Shown here: one piece after another, positions 1 to 8,470 of the stretch
Layout: every line of letters starts with the position of its first letter
Numbering within the stretch: the first letter of the stretch is position 1
NCBI GenBank assembly: GCA_016927425.1
Contig: JAFGMR010000077.1
Span: forward strand, 1-45,486
Origin: Methanotrichaceae archaeon
GTDB taxonomy: Archaea; Halobacteriota; Methanosarcinia; Methanotrichales; Methanotrichaceae
Length of the DNA stretch: 45,486 nucleotides
Direction: 5' to 3'
Notes under the pieces: model-generated
The model's input: only the letters and a program-made list of their open reading frames with translations
Databases searched by the model: none
What the model was told of the DNA's origin: nothing
Translations under genes and position numbers: made by a program

Positions 1-210
1 AATCTCACACGGAATACTGTTTTTCTTGCCACGATCTTTATTCTAGCACCATTTATAAGATATAAAACTTGCGTTATGGTGCACTAGGGTTATAATATAT
101 ATGGATTGGCTTTGTGCCCTATTGTGGGCATCTGACGACAATTTGCCACTCTAGTCCGTATGAGCCGCTTAGATAACGCTAATCTCCCGATCAAAACCAA
201 GAGATTTAAG
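1..210. other. AT-rich intergenic stretch, no gene seen
   Basis: I see no convincing coding region here. The stretch holds TATA-like runs near 58-64 and 91-101. Two inverted repeats are visible: a 7-bp pair at 46-52 and 76-82 (GCACCAT/ATGGTGC) that brackets a TATA-like run, and a 5-bp pair at 115-119 and 126-130 (TGCCC/GGGCA). They could be a terminator or operator for genes left of the window, but this is only suggestive. Confidence 0.4.
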
Positions 211-296
211 CGTCCCGACCGGGATTCGAACCCGGGTTGAAGGCTCTCTGCGACTAGCTCCGCAGGCCTTCGGGATGTCCACTACCCTATCGGGAC
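211..296 (-). tRNA. tRNA-Arg (anticodon GCG) with a short intron
   Basis: On the minus strand a cloverleaf is readable: acceptor GTCCCGA paired with TCGGGAC, a D arm with GGG/CCC, and a T arm CCGGG-TTCGAAT-CCCGG. The anticodon stem AAGGC/GCCTT closes a 21-nt loop instead of 7. Removing about 14 nt (roughly 246-259), after position 37 as is usual in archaea, leaves loop CTGCGGA with anticodon GCG (261-263). Inside the extended loop CTGCG pairs with CGCAG, giving a relaxed bulge-helix-bulge splice substrate. The arginine identity rests on the anticodon; the exact intron ends are inferred. The gene lies just downstream of uppS on the same strand and encodes no CCA. Confidence 0.8.
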
Positions 297-324
297 CAAA
301 CCCCTCTTGGCTCCCTCCTGGTAA

Positions 325-1119
325 TTAAGCCTGTTGATGAAGGGGCCTTCCCTGGGCAGTCCTTATCGCCCTGAGGAAGTCGATCATGCGAAACTCGGGC
401 CAGAACGGGGCACAGAAGTAGGCGGCACACTCGTTCCCGTTGGACTGCCATGGCAGGAAGTTCGACGTCCTCACATCGCCTCCGGTGCGGATGATCAGGT
501 CTACCTTGGGGACCGAGGCATCGCCATGCGGATAGAGGTGGGATGCTATCGCCTCCTCATCGACATCGCCCGATCTGATCTCGCCTGCCATCACCTTTAT
601 TGCAAGCGACCTTGCCGCATCTACGAGCTCTCCCTGGCCCCCATAGGCGAGGGCCACGTTGAGATACAATTGGCTGTAGCCCCGTGTGGCCTTGTCCACC
701 TGGTCGATCGCCTCCCTTAAGGGTGCTGGGAGGAGATCCAGGCGGCCAATGGCTCGAACACGAACCTTGTTTTGGTGGACCTTCTCCGAGACGCTCAGCT
801 CCAGGAGCTTGTTGCGGATCAGATCGAATAGATAACTTCGCTCCTTCTCAGTCCTCTTGAAGTTCTCGGTGGAGAAGGCGTAGACCGTCAGGTGCTTGAT
901 CCCAAGCTCAAGGCACCAGTCGGAGACCATCTCTGTCGTCACTGCCCCGAGGCTATGGCCCATATCGAGCGAGATGCCCTTCCTTCGTGCATAGCGACGG
1001 TTCCCATCCTGCACGATAGCCACATGGCATATGGGCGGACCATCTGCTATCTGGCGCTTCAGTATGCGCTCGTAGAGGGAGTAACAGAGAGATGAGAGAT
1101 TCACCAGGCAAGACCACAT
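325..1119 (-). CDS. uppS: Undecaprenyl/polyprenyl diphosphate synthase (cis-prenyltransferase)
   Basis: Cis-prenyltransferase that condenses isopentenyl diphosphate units into a long polyprenyl diphosphate; in archaea this supplies the dolichyl-type carrier for glycan assembly at the membrane. The protein is 264 aa from the start chosen here. It has the N-terminal family signature HVAIVQDGNRR with the catalytic Asp, the AFSTENF block, and the C-terminal RTGGDVRTSNFLPWQ and WPEF blocks in their archaeal form. A longer frame reaches 1206, but a TATA box (CTTTATATAG at 1152-1161) lies inside that extension about 37 bp before the ATG at 1119. The shorter start therefore fits an almost leaderless transcript. 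Its stop is 28 bp from the tRNA-Arg. Confidence 0.93.
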   Translation of the reverse strand: MWSCLVNLSSLCYSLYERILKRQIADGPPICHVAIVQDGNRRYARRKGISLDMGHSLGAVTTEMVSDWCLELGIKHLTVYAFSTENFKRTEKERSYLFDLIRNKLLELSVSEKVHQNKVRVRAIGRLDLLPAPLREAIDQVDKATRGYSQLYLNVALAYGGQGELVDAARSLAIKVMAGEIRSGDVDEEAIASHLYPHGDASVPKVDLIIRTGGDVRTSNFLPWQSNGNECAAYFCAPFWPEFRMIDFLRAIRTAQGRPLHQQA

Positions 1120-1151
1120 CCTCGACTTACAACAGCTAACTTCGCCAAATT

Positions 1152-1161
1152 CTATATAAAG
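1152..1161 (-). promoter_or_regulatory. TATA box of uppS
   Basis: CTTTATATAG on the minus strand lies about 33-42 bp upstream of the ATG at 1119. It supports the internal start over the longer frame that begins at 1206. Confidence 0.55.
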
Positions 1162-1234
1162 GATTCCGCCCCTTCGGGCCTCGGGATCGCCGGGGGGAAG
1201 ATACATATAAGGGGTTGCCCTTCCTAGGATGTGA

Positions 1235-1308
1235 GGGCCCGTGGTCTAGGTGGTTATGACATCGCCTTCACACGGCGGGGATCACGCGTTCGAATCGCGT
1301 CGGGCCCA
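1235..1308 (+). tRNA. tRNA-Val (anticodon CAC)
   Basis: A complete 74-nt cloverleaf is readable: acceptor GGGCCCG/CGGGCCC, D arm GTC...GAC, anticodon stem TCGCC/GGCGG around loop TTCACAC with anticodon CAC (1269-1271), T arm ACGCG-TTCGAAT-CGCGT, and discriminator A. There is no intron and no encoded CCA. It reads GUG valine codons and lies alone between uppS and the aIF1A operon. Confidence 0.95.
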
Positions 1309-1438
1309 CTAAGCTATCCTCTGCTTGCGTAGTTCGAAGGCTTTCGGGCGTTTGACTATTATATGCGGAGCTTTAATAGCACTAGGGGATTTGCTCCAGC
1401 TTTGAACGCACGCTGGCGGGAACTCCTATGAGACCCTC

Positions 1439-1777
1439 ATGGCCACTAGAGGTGGTATACTGTATAAGCATAATTCAAATAGTCAGGATACGGTCATAAC
1501 CAGGGTTCGCCTTCCACGAAGGCAGGATCGGGAGATCTTCGGATACGTGGAGAGCCTGCTAGGATCGAATCGCATAAGGGTGAGATGCCTCGATGGCCAA
1601 GTCAGGATGGCCAGGATTCCCGGGAAGATGAAGAAGCGGATTTGGATCCGGGAGGGCGACGTGGTTATAGTCGTTCCATGGTCGTTCCAAACTGAGAAGG
1701 CGGATGTGGTCTGGAGATACACCGGGCCTCAAGTTGACTGGTTGCGACGGAAGGGATTCCTCAAAGGGACTCCATGA
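1439..1777 (+). CDS. eif1A: Translation initiation factor aIF1A
   Basis: Archaeal homologue of eIF1A, which binds the small ribosomal subunit A site during initiation. The protein is 112 aa, normal for the family: a short basic N-terminus, an OB (S1/IF1) fold containing the block [19 protein letters not shown], then [18 protein letters not shown], and a WRYT...WLRRKGFL tail. It is the first gene of a three-gene operon: its stop overlaps the RIO1 start by 4 bp (ATGA), and the KH gene follows. This cluster is widespread in archaea and links initiation to small-subunit maturation. A TATA-like run lies near 1355-1362, so the mRNA would have a leader of roughly 50 nt. Confidence 0.96.
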   Translation: MATRGGILYKHNSNSQDTVITRVRLPRRQDREIFGYVESLLGSNRIRVRCLDGQVRMARIPGKMKKRIWIREGDVVIVVPWSFQTEKADVVWRYTGPQVDWLRRKGFLKGTP

Positions 1778-2598
1778 CCTCCAAGGAGGAGAGGGAGTTC
1801 GACGCCCGGGTGGACCATCTCCGGGAGCGGCTGAAGGATGCAGACGACCTCAAGGTGAAAGGCGACGTCTTCGATACCCGCACACTGATGAACGTATATG
1901 CCCTGGCCAAGAGGGGATTCATCGATGCATTAGGCGGCGCGGTGAGCACGGGAAAGGAGGCAAATATCTTCAGTGCGGTGAGAGGGGATGAGCAGGTGGC
2001 TGTTAAGATCTACCGCATCTCCACGAGCGACTTTCGGGCCATGCAGGATTACATCGCTGGAGACCCGCGCTTTGGAGGCGTCAAGGGCACGAAGCGGTCT
2101 CTCGTCTCGGCCTGGACCAAGAAGGAGTATCGCAACCTCAAAAGGGCCCAGGAGGCTGGGGTGCGTGTACCCCTTGCGATGACGACGAGGGAGAATATAC
2201 TGATCATGGAGATGGTGCTTCAGGGGGACGATCCCGCCCCCATGATAAAGGATGTTAATTTGAGCCATGAGGAGGCTCTTAGGGTCTTCAACCTGCTGGC
2301 CGATTATATGGCGATTCTCTACAGGAAGGCCGAGCTGGTCCATGCCGACCTAAGCGAGTTCAATATCCTCTACAACGGAGATCCTGTGATCATCGATATG
2401 GGCCAGTCATTGACCAGGGATCACCCCTTGGCAGAGAAGTTCCTCATGCGCGATGTGGCCAATCTATCCCGCTTCTTCAGAAAGCGCTACGGCATAGGGG
2501 ACGAAGAGGTTATCTGGGAGAAGATAAGAAGCCTTCCCGGGCGGCGAGGTTGTGATGAAGGGTCGGAGTCGCCCCAATACGCCTCCGACCCGGCTTGA
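1774..2598 (+). CDS. rio1: RIO-type serine/threonine protein kinase (RIO1 family)
   Basis: Atypical kinase/ATPase needed for late maturation of the 30S/40S subunit. The 274-aa protein has the RIO nucleotide loop STGKEANIF, the lysine-containing strand AVKIYR, the catalytic loop HADLSEFN (H190, D192, N197) and the metal-binding IDMGQ (D208). The RIO1 rather than RIO2 assignment follows from the STGKEA loop and the absence of an N-terminal winged helix. The start overlaps the aIF1A stop by 4 bp, so translation is probably coupled. The last 20 or so residues are polar and poorly conserved. The KH-domain gene starts 27 bp downstream. Confidence 0.95.
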   Translation: MTSKEEREFDARVDHLRERLKDADDLKVKGDVFDTRTLMNVYALAKRGFIDALGGAVSTGKEANIFSAVRGDEQVAVKIYRISTSDFRAMQDYIAGDPRFGGVKGTKRSLVSAWTKKEYRNLKRAQEAGVRVPLAMTTRENILIMEMVLQGDDPAPMIKDVNLSHEEALRVFNLLADYMAILYRKAELVHADLSEFNILYNGDPVIIDMGQSLTRDHPLAEKFLMRDVANLSRFFRKRYGIGDEEVIWEKIRSLPGRRGCDEGSESPQYASDPA

Positions 2599-2625
2599 CG
2601 TAAGCGATGAAGGGTGGAGATACCT

Positions 2626-3168
2626 ATGCACATCAAGATCCCCAGTGATCGCATCGGAGTATTGATAGGGCCGGGCGGATCTATCAAGGCCATGCTCGAG
2701 GAGCAGACCACGGCCCAGTTGGACATAGACAGCGAGACCGGCACAGTGACCGTGGCGGCGGTTGAGGATCCCCTCAAGGCCATGCGTCTCTTGGACATCG
2801 TCCGCGCCATTGGTCGCGGCTTCTCCCCGGAGCGAGCGCTTCCCCTTCTGGAAGACGATATGCTGATGCTCGACGTCATGGACCTGAGCAAGATGGTTGG
2901 GACCAAGGGCGACATGGCTCGAATAAAGGGACGTATCATCGGAAAGGAAGGCAAGTCCAGGGAGATAATTGAGCGTCTATCCGGCTCAAAGGTCTCGATC
3001 TACGGCAAGACCGTCTCCCTGCTGGGCTATCCAGATCAGATAAGAACGGCCCGTGCCGCGATCGAGATGCTCGTCGACGGCGCTCCTCACGGCAACGTGT
3101 ATGGTTTTCTTGAAAAAAGACATCAAGAGATGGCAAAGTCGGAGATTAAGGGCCAGCTCAATCTATGA
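2626..3168 (+). CDS. KH-domain RNA-binding protein, Dim2/Pno1 (Rrp20)-like
   Basis: Homologue of the ribosome-assembly factor Dim2/Pno1, which binds the 3' end of pre-small-subunit rRNA. The 180-aa protein has two KH modules: the first with IGPGGS near its N-terminus, the second with RIIGKEGKSR near the middle. The start is ATG 2626, preceded by a good ribosome-binding site (GGGTGGAG) about 7 nt upstream; an in-frame GTG at 2614 would add four residues but lies inside that site. It is the last gene of the aIF1A-RIO1-KH operon. This context supports a role in 30S maturation with RIO1. Confidence 0.92.
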   Translation: MHIKIPSDRIGVLIGPGGSIKAMLEEQTTAQLDIDSETGTVTVAAVEDPLKAMRLLDIVRAIGRGFSPERALPLLEDDMLMLDVMDLSKMVGTKGDMARIKGRIIGKEGKSREIIERLSGSKVSIYGKTVSLLGYPDQIRTARAAIEMLVDGAPHGNVYGFLEKRHQEMAKSEIKGQLNL

Positions 3169-3216
3169 TATCGAGACCCTGTTACGACACCAGATTGCCA
3201 TGTTCAATTCCATGAC

Positions 3217-3226
3217 CTTATATATT
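3217..3226 (+). promoter_or_regulatory. TATA box of the site-2 protease gene
   Basis: CTTATATATT centred about 27 bp before the ATG at 3249, the spacing of a leaderless archaeal transcript. Confidence 0.6.
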
Positions 3227-3248
3227 GGGTCTTTGAGATAGCTATTCC

Positions 3249-4874
3249 ATGGATTGGAGCATCTCCCCTAGCCCCGGCGACTGGATGCTGATATTGGCTG
3301 CGATTGTGGCCCTCTGCTTGCTCTGTGGCAAGGCGGTGAACGGGAGCCGTTGGATGGAGGTGCACAGGGTCAGCGCCTGGGGGCCCGTGATCTTCGTAAG
3401 GACCAAGGCGGGGCTCGGCCTCCTGGATGATCTTGCCCGGCCCAAACCCCTTTGGAGGGTTCTCGCCTCCGCCGGCGTCCCTTTGGTCGTGGCGGGGATG
3501 CTCTACTTTCTGGCCATCCTCCTTCTCACAAGCTACATGGTGCTGAAGGAGCCGCCGCTTCCAAGCAACTACAATGCCCCTCGAAACATCCTCCTCATCC
3601 CTGGTGTCAACCAGTACATACCGCTCGTATGGGGCTGGATCGCGCTTCTCGTTACTATGGTGGTCCACGAGTTCGCCCACGGCATCCTCTGTCGAGTTGA
3701 AGGGGTCCGGGTCAAGTCCATGGGGCTCGCATTCCTCCTCTTCCCAATAGCAGCCTTCGTTGAGCCGGACGAGGATGAGCTCTTTGGACGAGAGGAGAAG
3801 GGGCGAAGGATGGCGGCTCAAGCCAGCCGAGGCGGCAGGATCAGGGTACTATCCGCTGGGGTGATATCGAACTTCCTGGTGGCAGGCCTTGCCATGGCCC
3901 TCTTCTTCGGCCCAGTAATCGGTGCCATATCCCCCCTTGATCGGGTCGTGGTGGCCGATGTTAAGGCAGGAAGCTTTGCGGAGACGGCAGGCCTCGTGAA
4001 GGGGATGACTGTCCAGGAGGTCGACGGCCACCAGGTGGAGGATCTCGATTCGTTCTACAAGGAGCTATCATCGCATTCTTTGCTTTCAATCGGCGATGGT
4101 GGGGGAGATGGTGAAGCTGAGATCGCCCTCGACGGAAGGTCGACGAAGGGGGTCATGGTCTCGGGGACCTTCTCCGAGGGCGCGGCCAGCCGGGCGGGGA
4201 TGCCGGAGAGCCTCCTCATAACCGATCTCGACGGACATACCGTTGCAAGCCTCGATGAGTTTCGCTCCTACATGAACGGCACACTGGCAGGGCAGGACCT
4301 CTCGATTGGGACCGATCATGGGACTTACCATGTAACGCTCGATGGAAGGGAGGACGGCAGCGGTCTGATCGGGGTCATGATATCGGGCGAGGCCGTCAAC
4401 ATGGGGGGTGCCACCTTCCAGATATTCCCGGCGAGGTCCTTTTTGGAGATCCTGAAGGCCATTCCCTCCGCCGGCATCTGGGGATTCAACATGCTGCTAG
4501 GGCTTCCCTTCAGTGGGATTCCCGGTGTGACGAGCGATGGCTTCGCCGGCTTCTCCGGCGAGATCGCCCACTTCTTCGAGCCCACTGGATGGGCTCTGCC
4601 ACTTGGAGACAAGATATTTTGGATCGCCAACCTGCTCCTCTGGGTGGGCTGGATCAACCTTTACGCTGGCCTCTTCAACTGCCTGCCGGCAGTACCTCTC
4701 GACGGCGGCCACATATTCAGAGATCTGATAGGCGGCCTGATGGAGAGGATATTTGCGAAGGAGAGAGCGGAGAGCATGACGAGCACCGTTGTGACCTTCC
4801 TTGCATGGCTGATCTTTTCATCCCTTCTCTTCGTGATACTTGCGCCTTATCTGGCCCATGGAATACCGAGCTGA
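3249..4874 (+). CDS. Site-2 protease family intramembrane metalloprotease with PDZ domains
   Basis: Membrane-embedded zinc protease of the S2P (M50) family that would cleave transmembrane helices of substrate proteins. The 541-aa protein has hydrophobic segments at both ends, the zinc motif HEFAH (140-144) in a membrane helix, and the third ligand in the C-terminal motif NCLPAVPLDGGH (D485). Two PDZ-like domains lie between them at about 235-285 and 295-350; the second shows EGAASRAGMPESLLITDLDG. This split arrangement is typical of archaeal and mitochondrial-like S2P proteins. It appears to be monocistronic with its own TATA box. No substrate such as an anti-sigma-like membrane protein is encoded nearby, so the target is unknown. 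Confidence 0.93.
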   Translation: MDWSISPSPGDWMLILAAIVALCLLCGKAVNGSRWMEVHRVSAWGPVIFVRTKAGLGLLDDLARPKPLWRVLASAGVPLVVAGMLYFLAILLLTSYMVLKEPPLPSNYNAPRNILLIPGVNQYIPLVWGWIALLVTMVVHEFAHGILCRVEGVRVKSMGLAFLLFPIAAFVEPDEDELFGREEKGRRMAAQASRGGRIRVLSAGVISNFLVAGLAMALFFGPVIGAISPLDRVVVADVKAGSFAETAGLVKGMTVQEVDGHQVEDLDSFYKELSSHSLLSIGDGGGDGEAEIALDGRSTKGVMVSGTFSEGAASRAGMPESLLITDLDGHTVASLDEFRSYMNGTLAGQDLSIGTDHGTYHVTLDGREDGSGLIGVMISGEAVNMGGATFQIFPARSFLEILKAIPSAGIWGFNMLLGLPFSGIPGVTSDGFAGFSGEIAHFFEPTGWALPLGDKIFWIANLLLWVGWINLYAGLFNCLPAVPLDGGHIFRDLIGGLMERIFAKERAESMTSTVVTFLAWLIFSSLLFVILAPYLAHGIPS

Positions 4875-4889
4875 ATGAAGGAGATCCGC

Positions 4890-5837
4890 TTAGGCCCGCT
4901 CGGCCAGCCGGGCGACGGCGTAAGCGGGAAAGACACGGGAGATTTTCTTGCCGTAGGTCTCTGAGATCAAGACGCAGTCTATACCATCGGCCGCCCTCGA
5001 TATTACATCCTCGCCGAGCCCGGCTGCAACCACCTGCCCCAGGTCGTGTTCTTCCAATAGACGGATGATCGCAGAGCGGATCATATCCTCCTGGCGATCG
5101 ATTGCCTGCCGGGCGATCGAGAGCGCTCCCTCCTCGCCGAGCTCGTCGAGGTCGGCGCAGACGGTGCGGGAAAGCCTTCGGAGCGCGCCATCCCTGTCCT
5201 TTGCGCCACTGTCAGGAGCGTCGCAGGTGTACCCCTCTGGGACGATGGCGCCGACCGCAAGATAGGCATCGGCTGCTATTGCGAATAGCTCTGAGGAGGG
5301 GGGGAATCTGCGGCCCTCCAGTTGCACCCAAGGAAGGAGCGCTGCAAGTCCGGTTCTGAGCATACCTGTGTAGATAAGCTCTCCTTTCATCAGGCGGGCA
5401 AGATCGCTCGATTGCGCAAGCGGCCGACCATTTATCGGGATCAGATCTGTGGTAGTCGACCCCATATCGACGAACAGGCAGTCTCCAATCTCCTTCGCGA
5501 TGAAGTGGGCAGATGCGGACCAGTTGGCTGCGGCAAGCTCCAGCGGGTCGCTCCAGCCAAAGCCGTTGAATCCCCAGAGGCGAAGTGAGCAGGGAAACGA
5601 TGCCTCGACGGCTTCTAGGATTCTTTTCACCCCTTCCCTCTTGCTTGGATAGCAGTCGGCAAGCTCCCCTGTGATCACCACGGCGACCTCATGTGGGCGC
5701 ATCCTCATTGCAAGATCGTCGAGCGCCTCCTTAAGTGGGGCCCCCCTCCAGAGCGGGAGATAAAGGCTCTCCGCAAAGCTGCCGTCGGCGCTTGCCGCCT
5801 TTGTGTTGGCTCCGCCAATATCCAGGCCCAGGATCAT
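4890..5837 (-). CDS. mfnF: MfnF-like methanofuran biosynthesis enzyme (COG1548, ASKHA fold)
   Basis: The protein begins MILGLDIGGANTKAAS, the phosphate-binding loop of the ASKHA/hydantoinase A fold, and has the further blocks VVITGELADC and FVDMGSTTTDLIPI. This pattern matches the family long called H4MPT-linked C1 transfer pathway protein. Its Methanocaldococcus member, MfnF, joins the aminomethylfuran diphosphate and gamma-glutamyltyramine moieties in methanofuran synthesis. It is 315 aa from the ATG at 5837, about 29 bp downstream of a TATA-like element, so I prefer this start over the frame reaching 5861. It is divergent from the FrhB-like gene and convergent with the protease gene, which ends 15 bp away. 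Confidence 0.82.
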   Translation of the reverse strand: MILGLDIGGANTKAASADGSFAESLYLPLWRGAPLKEALDDLAMRMRPHEVAVVITGELADCYPSKREGVKRILEAVEASFPCSLRLWGFNGFGWSDPLELAAANWSASAHFIAKEIGDCLFVDMGSTTTDLIPINGRPLAQSSDLARLMKGELIYTGMLRTGLAALLPWVQLEGRRFPPSSELFAIAADAYLAVGAIVPEGYTCDAPDSGAKDRDGALRRLSRTVCADLDELGEEGALSIARQAIDRQEDMIRSAIIRLLEEHDLGQVVAAGLGEDVISRAADGIDCVLISETYGKKISRVFPAYAVARLAERA

Positions 5838-5858
5838 GTTCGAGGCAGCGCGGCCCAC

Positions 5859-5871
5859 CATAAAAGCTTTA
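5859..5871. promoter_or_regulatory. Palindromic two-way promoter between mfnF and the FrhB-like gene
   Basis: The 13-bp stretch CATAAAAGCTTTA contains the palindrome AAAGCTTT. Read rightward it lies about 26 bp before the ATG at 5890; read leftward it lies about 29 bp before the ATG at 5837. One symmetric element may therefore serve as TATA box for both divergent, near-leaderless genes. Confidence 0.5.
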
Positions 5872-5889
5872 GGTCAGTAGGCCACCTCT

Positions 5890-7014
5890 ATGCCTCCATC
5901 GGAGAACCTGATCATGGCTGCCAAAGAGATGTTTCCTGAGCCCAGCTTCCTGGAATGCGGATTCGGAGAGCTGGAGCACAAGGTGATAGCCCGGGAGGTA
6001 TGCTGCCTCTGCGGAAGCTGCATCGCCTTCTGCCCCAGGATTGCCCAGAAAGAGAGCAGGCCGGCGCTGGTGGAGTACGACCCCCTCTGCGGCCTATGCT
6101 ATGCGTACTGTCCCCGGACATTCCTCGATATGTCCGCAATCGAGAAGAAAATCTACGGCCGCACGAGAAATGCCGGAGAGGCCCTCGGTATTCACAGGAA
6201 GGCCTCGGCTGCCAAAGCACTTCCCCTCGCCACTGCGGCCCAGGACGGGGGAGTTGTCACAGCACTTCTGATCCATGCGCTCGATTCGGGGACGATCGAC
6301 TGCGCCGTGGTTACCGGTCGAAATAATAAGTGGGAGCCGGTTCCAATCGTCGCCACCACGGCCGAGGAGATAGCAGCTGCCGCAGGCACTAAGTACACTA
6401 TCTCTCCGAGCGTCACCGGGGTTCAGATGGCGATGGACCAGGGCTTTTCGAAGATCGGCTTTGTCGGAACCCCTTGTCAGATCCAGGCGCTACGGAAGGT
6501 GCAGTTCCTGGAAGAGCCCTATCAATTTGGCCAGGATAAGATAGCCCTGCTAGTGGGCCTCTTCTGCATGGAGAACTTCCAGTACGACCTTCTAATGGAG
6601 GGGCTCGTCGAGAAGACCTTCGGCATGAAGCCGGAGGATGTGGTGAAGTTCCAGATCAGCAAGGGCATGTTCAAGGCCCAGGCCAAGGGCGGTGAAAAGG
6701 AGGTTCCCTTGGCGGAGACGGATCCTTTCGTCTGGAAGGGATGCGGTCCTTGCTTCGACTTCGCGTCTGAACTTGCCGATATCGCTGTCGGAAGCGTTGG
6801 AAGCCCTTCCGGCTGGTCGACAGTACTCGTTCGCACAGATATTGGCGAGGCGTTATTCGAGGGCGCGCAAGCGGCCGGAAAGATCGAGTCGAAGGCCGTC
6901 ACCGGGAAGGGAATGGCCCTCTGCTCGAAGCTTGCCGGAGAGAAAGCCGCTCGATTCCAGAAGAACGTCGAAGGGATGGCAGCATCGGGGATCACATTCG
7001 ACGTCTTGCGCTGA
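5890..7014 (+). CDS. FrhB/FpoF family coenzyme F420 oxidoreductase with ferredoxin domain
   Basis: A 374-aa member of the FrhB family, which binds FAD and oxidises or reduces coenzyme F420. The N-terminus holds a two-cluster ferredoxin domain. The first motif is complete (C38, C41, C44, C48-P). The second has Asp at position 64 where the first Cys is expected, then C67, C70, C74-P. The FrhB core follows, with VVTALLIHAL, FVGTPCQIQALR, LLVGLFCMENF and WKGCGPCFDFASELADIAVG. This layout is that of FpoF/FqoF, the input module of F420H2 dehydrogenase. No fpo genes are near, however, and the partner could be another F420-dependent enzyme. The gene ends 6 bp before the GTPase start, so the two may be co-transcribed. 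Confidence 0.85.
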   Translation: MPPSENLIMAAKEMFPEPSFLECGFGELEHKVIAREVCCLCGSCIAFCPRIAQKESRPALVEYDPLCGLCYAYCPRTFLDMSAIEKKIYGRTRNAGEALGIHRKASAAKALPLATAAQDGGVVTALLIHALDSGTIDCAVVTGRNNKWEPVPIVATTAEEIAAAAGTKYTISPSVTGVQMAMDQGFSKIGFVGTPCQIQALRKVQFLEEPYQFGQDKIALLVGLFCMENFQYDLLMEGLVEKTFGMKPEDVVKFQISKGMFKAQAKGGEKEVPLAETDPFVWKGCGPCFDFASELADIAVGSVGSPSGWSTVLVRTDIGEALFEGAQAAGKIESKAVTGKGMALCSKLAGEKAARFQKNVEGMAASGITFDVLR

Positions 7015-7020
7015 CCACAT

Positions 7021-8193
7021 ATGCTATCCATAGGTCTTGCCGGAAAGCCCAACTCGGGGAAGTCCACATTCTTCAAGGCAGCGACGCTTGCGGATGTGGA
7101 GATCGCTAACTATCCATTTACCACGATCGATGCAAACCATGGCATCTCCTACGTTAAGGTGAGATGTCCTTGCCTCGATCTCGGAGTCTCGGGGGGGTGC
7201 GGTCGCTGCACAAAGGGCATGCGCTTCGTCCCAGTGGAGCTGATCGATGTGGCAGGCCTTGTGCCCGACGCCCATCTGGGAAAAGGCCTTGGAAACGAGT
7301 TCCTGGACAGCCTCAGGGTCGCGGAGGTCGTGATCCACGTATTGGACGCGTCAGGCTCAACCGATGCCGAGGGAAATCCGGTAGGCATTGGCAACTACGA
7401 TCCCCTCTCCGATGTGAACTTCCTCAAGCACGAGATCGGCATGTGGATCTTCGGCATACTCAAGCGCAACTGGGAGAAGCTGATGAGGAGCTACAAGGCC
7501 ATGGGCGGTAAGCCCGAGGCGATCCTTGCCGACCAGCTTGGAGGAACCGGGGTCTTGGAGGTCCACATAAGGAGAGCGCTTGCGGAGATAAAGACGGATC
7601 CGGGCACCTGGAAGGATGAGGAGCTGGAGCATTTCTCCACGCTTCTTAGGGAGTACAGCAAGCCCATGATCATCGCTGCAAACAAGGTCGACATCGCTCC
7701 TACTGGGAATATCGACCGCCTGATGGCTCTTTCAGATCCGGTCGTGCCTGTTTCCGCTGCTGCAGAGAATGCGTTGCGCATGGCGGATAAGGCGGGGTTG
7801 ATCGAGTACGTCCCGGGCGATTCCGACTTTCAAATCGTCGGAGAGCCGAATAAGGCCCAGCAGGCAGCGCTGGAGAAGATGCGCGAGCTTCTACTGGGGC
7901 GCGGCACAACCGGTGTGCAGGAGTGCTTGAACCGGGCGGTCTTCGACCTCCTCGACTACATGGTGGTCTTTCCGGTGGAGGATGAGAACAAATTCACCGA
8001 CAGCAAGGGCGTCGTTCTGCCGGAGGCCTTCCTCATGAGGCGCGGATCCACTGCCAAGGACCTCGCCTACAAGGTGCATTCCGATATTGGGGATAGCTTC
8101 CTCTTTGCAATCGATGCCAGGAGCAAGATGCGCCTTGGAGAGAAGCACGAGCTGAAAGAGGGGGACGTGATAAAGATCGTCTCGACGAAGTGA
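7021..8193 (+). CDS. ychF: Obg-family GTPase, YchF-like, with TGS domain
   Basis: A 390-aa translation-associated P-loop NTPase (COG0012). Motifs in order: G1 GLAGKPNSGKST (about 5-16), a G2-region Thr in NYPFTTIDAN, G3 DVAGL followed by GKGLGNEFLDSLR, and G4 NKVD (about 222-225). The N-terminal half carries the insert CPCLDLGVSGGCGRC, a Cys-rich loop seen in archaeal members. The C-terminal TGS domain is near 310-390 (VFPVEDENKFTD... AKDLAYKVHSDIGDSF). The NKVD motif favours GTP, unlike the ATP-preferring bacterial YchF with its altered G4. The family binds ribosomes. The gene lies 6 bp downstream of the FrhB-like gene. Confidence 0.92.
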   Translation: MLSIGLAGKPNSGKSTFFKAATLADVEIANYPFTTIDANHGISYVKVRCPCLDLGVSGGCGRCTKGMRFVPVELIDVAGLVPDAHLGKGLGNEFLDSLRVAEVVIHVLDASGSTDAEGNPVGIGNYDPLSDVNFLKHEIGMWIFGILKRNWEKLMRSYKAMGGKPEAILADQLGGTGVLEVHIRRALAEIKTDPGTWKDEELEHFSTLLREYSKPMIIAANKVDIAPTGNIDRLMALSDPVVPVSAAAENALRMADKAGLIEYVPGDSDFQIVGEPNKAQQAALEKMRELLLGRGTTGVQECLNRAVFDLLDYMVVFPVEDENKFTDSKGVVLPEAFLMRRGSTAKDLAYKVHSDIGDSFLFAIDARSKMRLGEKHELKEGDVIKIVSTK

Positions 8194-8470
8194 CGTCATA
8201 GGCGTCTCGATCTGCTTTTTCACCCCATTTGCGTAGGTCTCTTGATAAGCGAATCGCATCCTACCCGTCCATCGAGTACTACAACCTGGCCGAGGTCCTC
8301 CCAACCGGCGCCGCAAGCGAGAGACATGGGATAAGATATCTGTGAATAGGTATGGATCGCTGGGGAGGCTCGGGCGATCTCTTTTCCTCCGAAGCATCCG
8401 CCGAGCTTGCCAACCTTCCGGGCCAAAACGATAGGCAGCCTTTTCTCCCATTGTGGGCCTTTCGATCTCC
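8194..8470. other. Intergenic stretch before the acidic protein gene
   Basis: No gene I can support lies here. A 41-codon open frame on the plus strand (8351-8476, beginning MDRWGGSG) has plausible codon use but no convincing ribosome-binding site, and it overlaps the next gene. A TATA-like GATAAGATATC lies near 8331-8341. Confidence 0.35.

Noticed and set aside
211-296. Class II tRNA (Leu/Ser) with a long variable arm
   Set aside because: Reading it that way leaves the anticodon stem AAGGC unpaired. Pairing AAGGC with GCCTT needs an insertion in the anticodon loop, which fits an intron.
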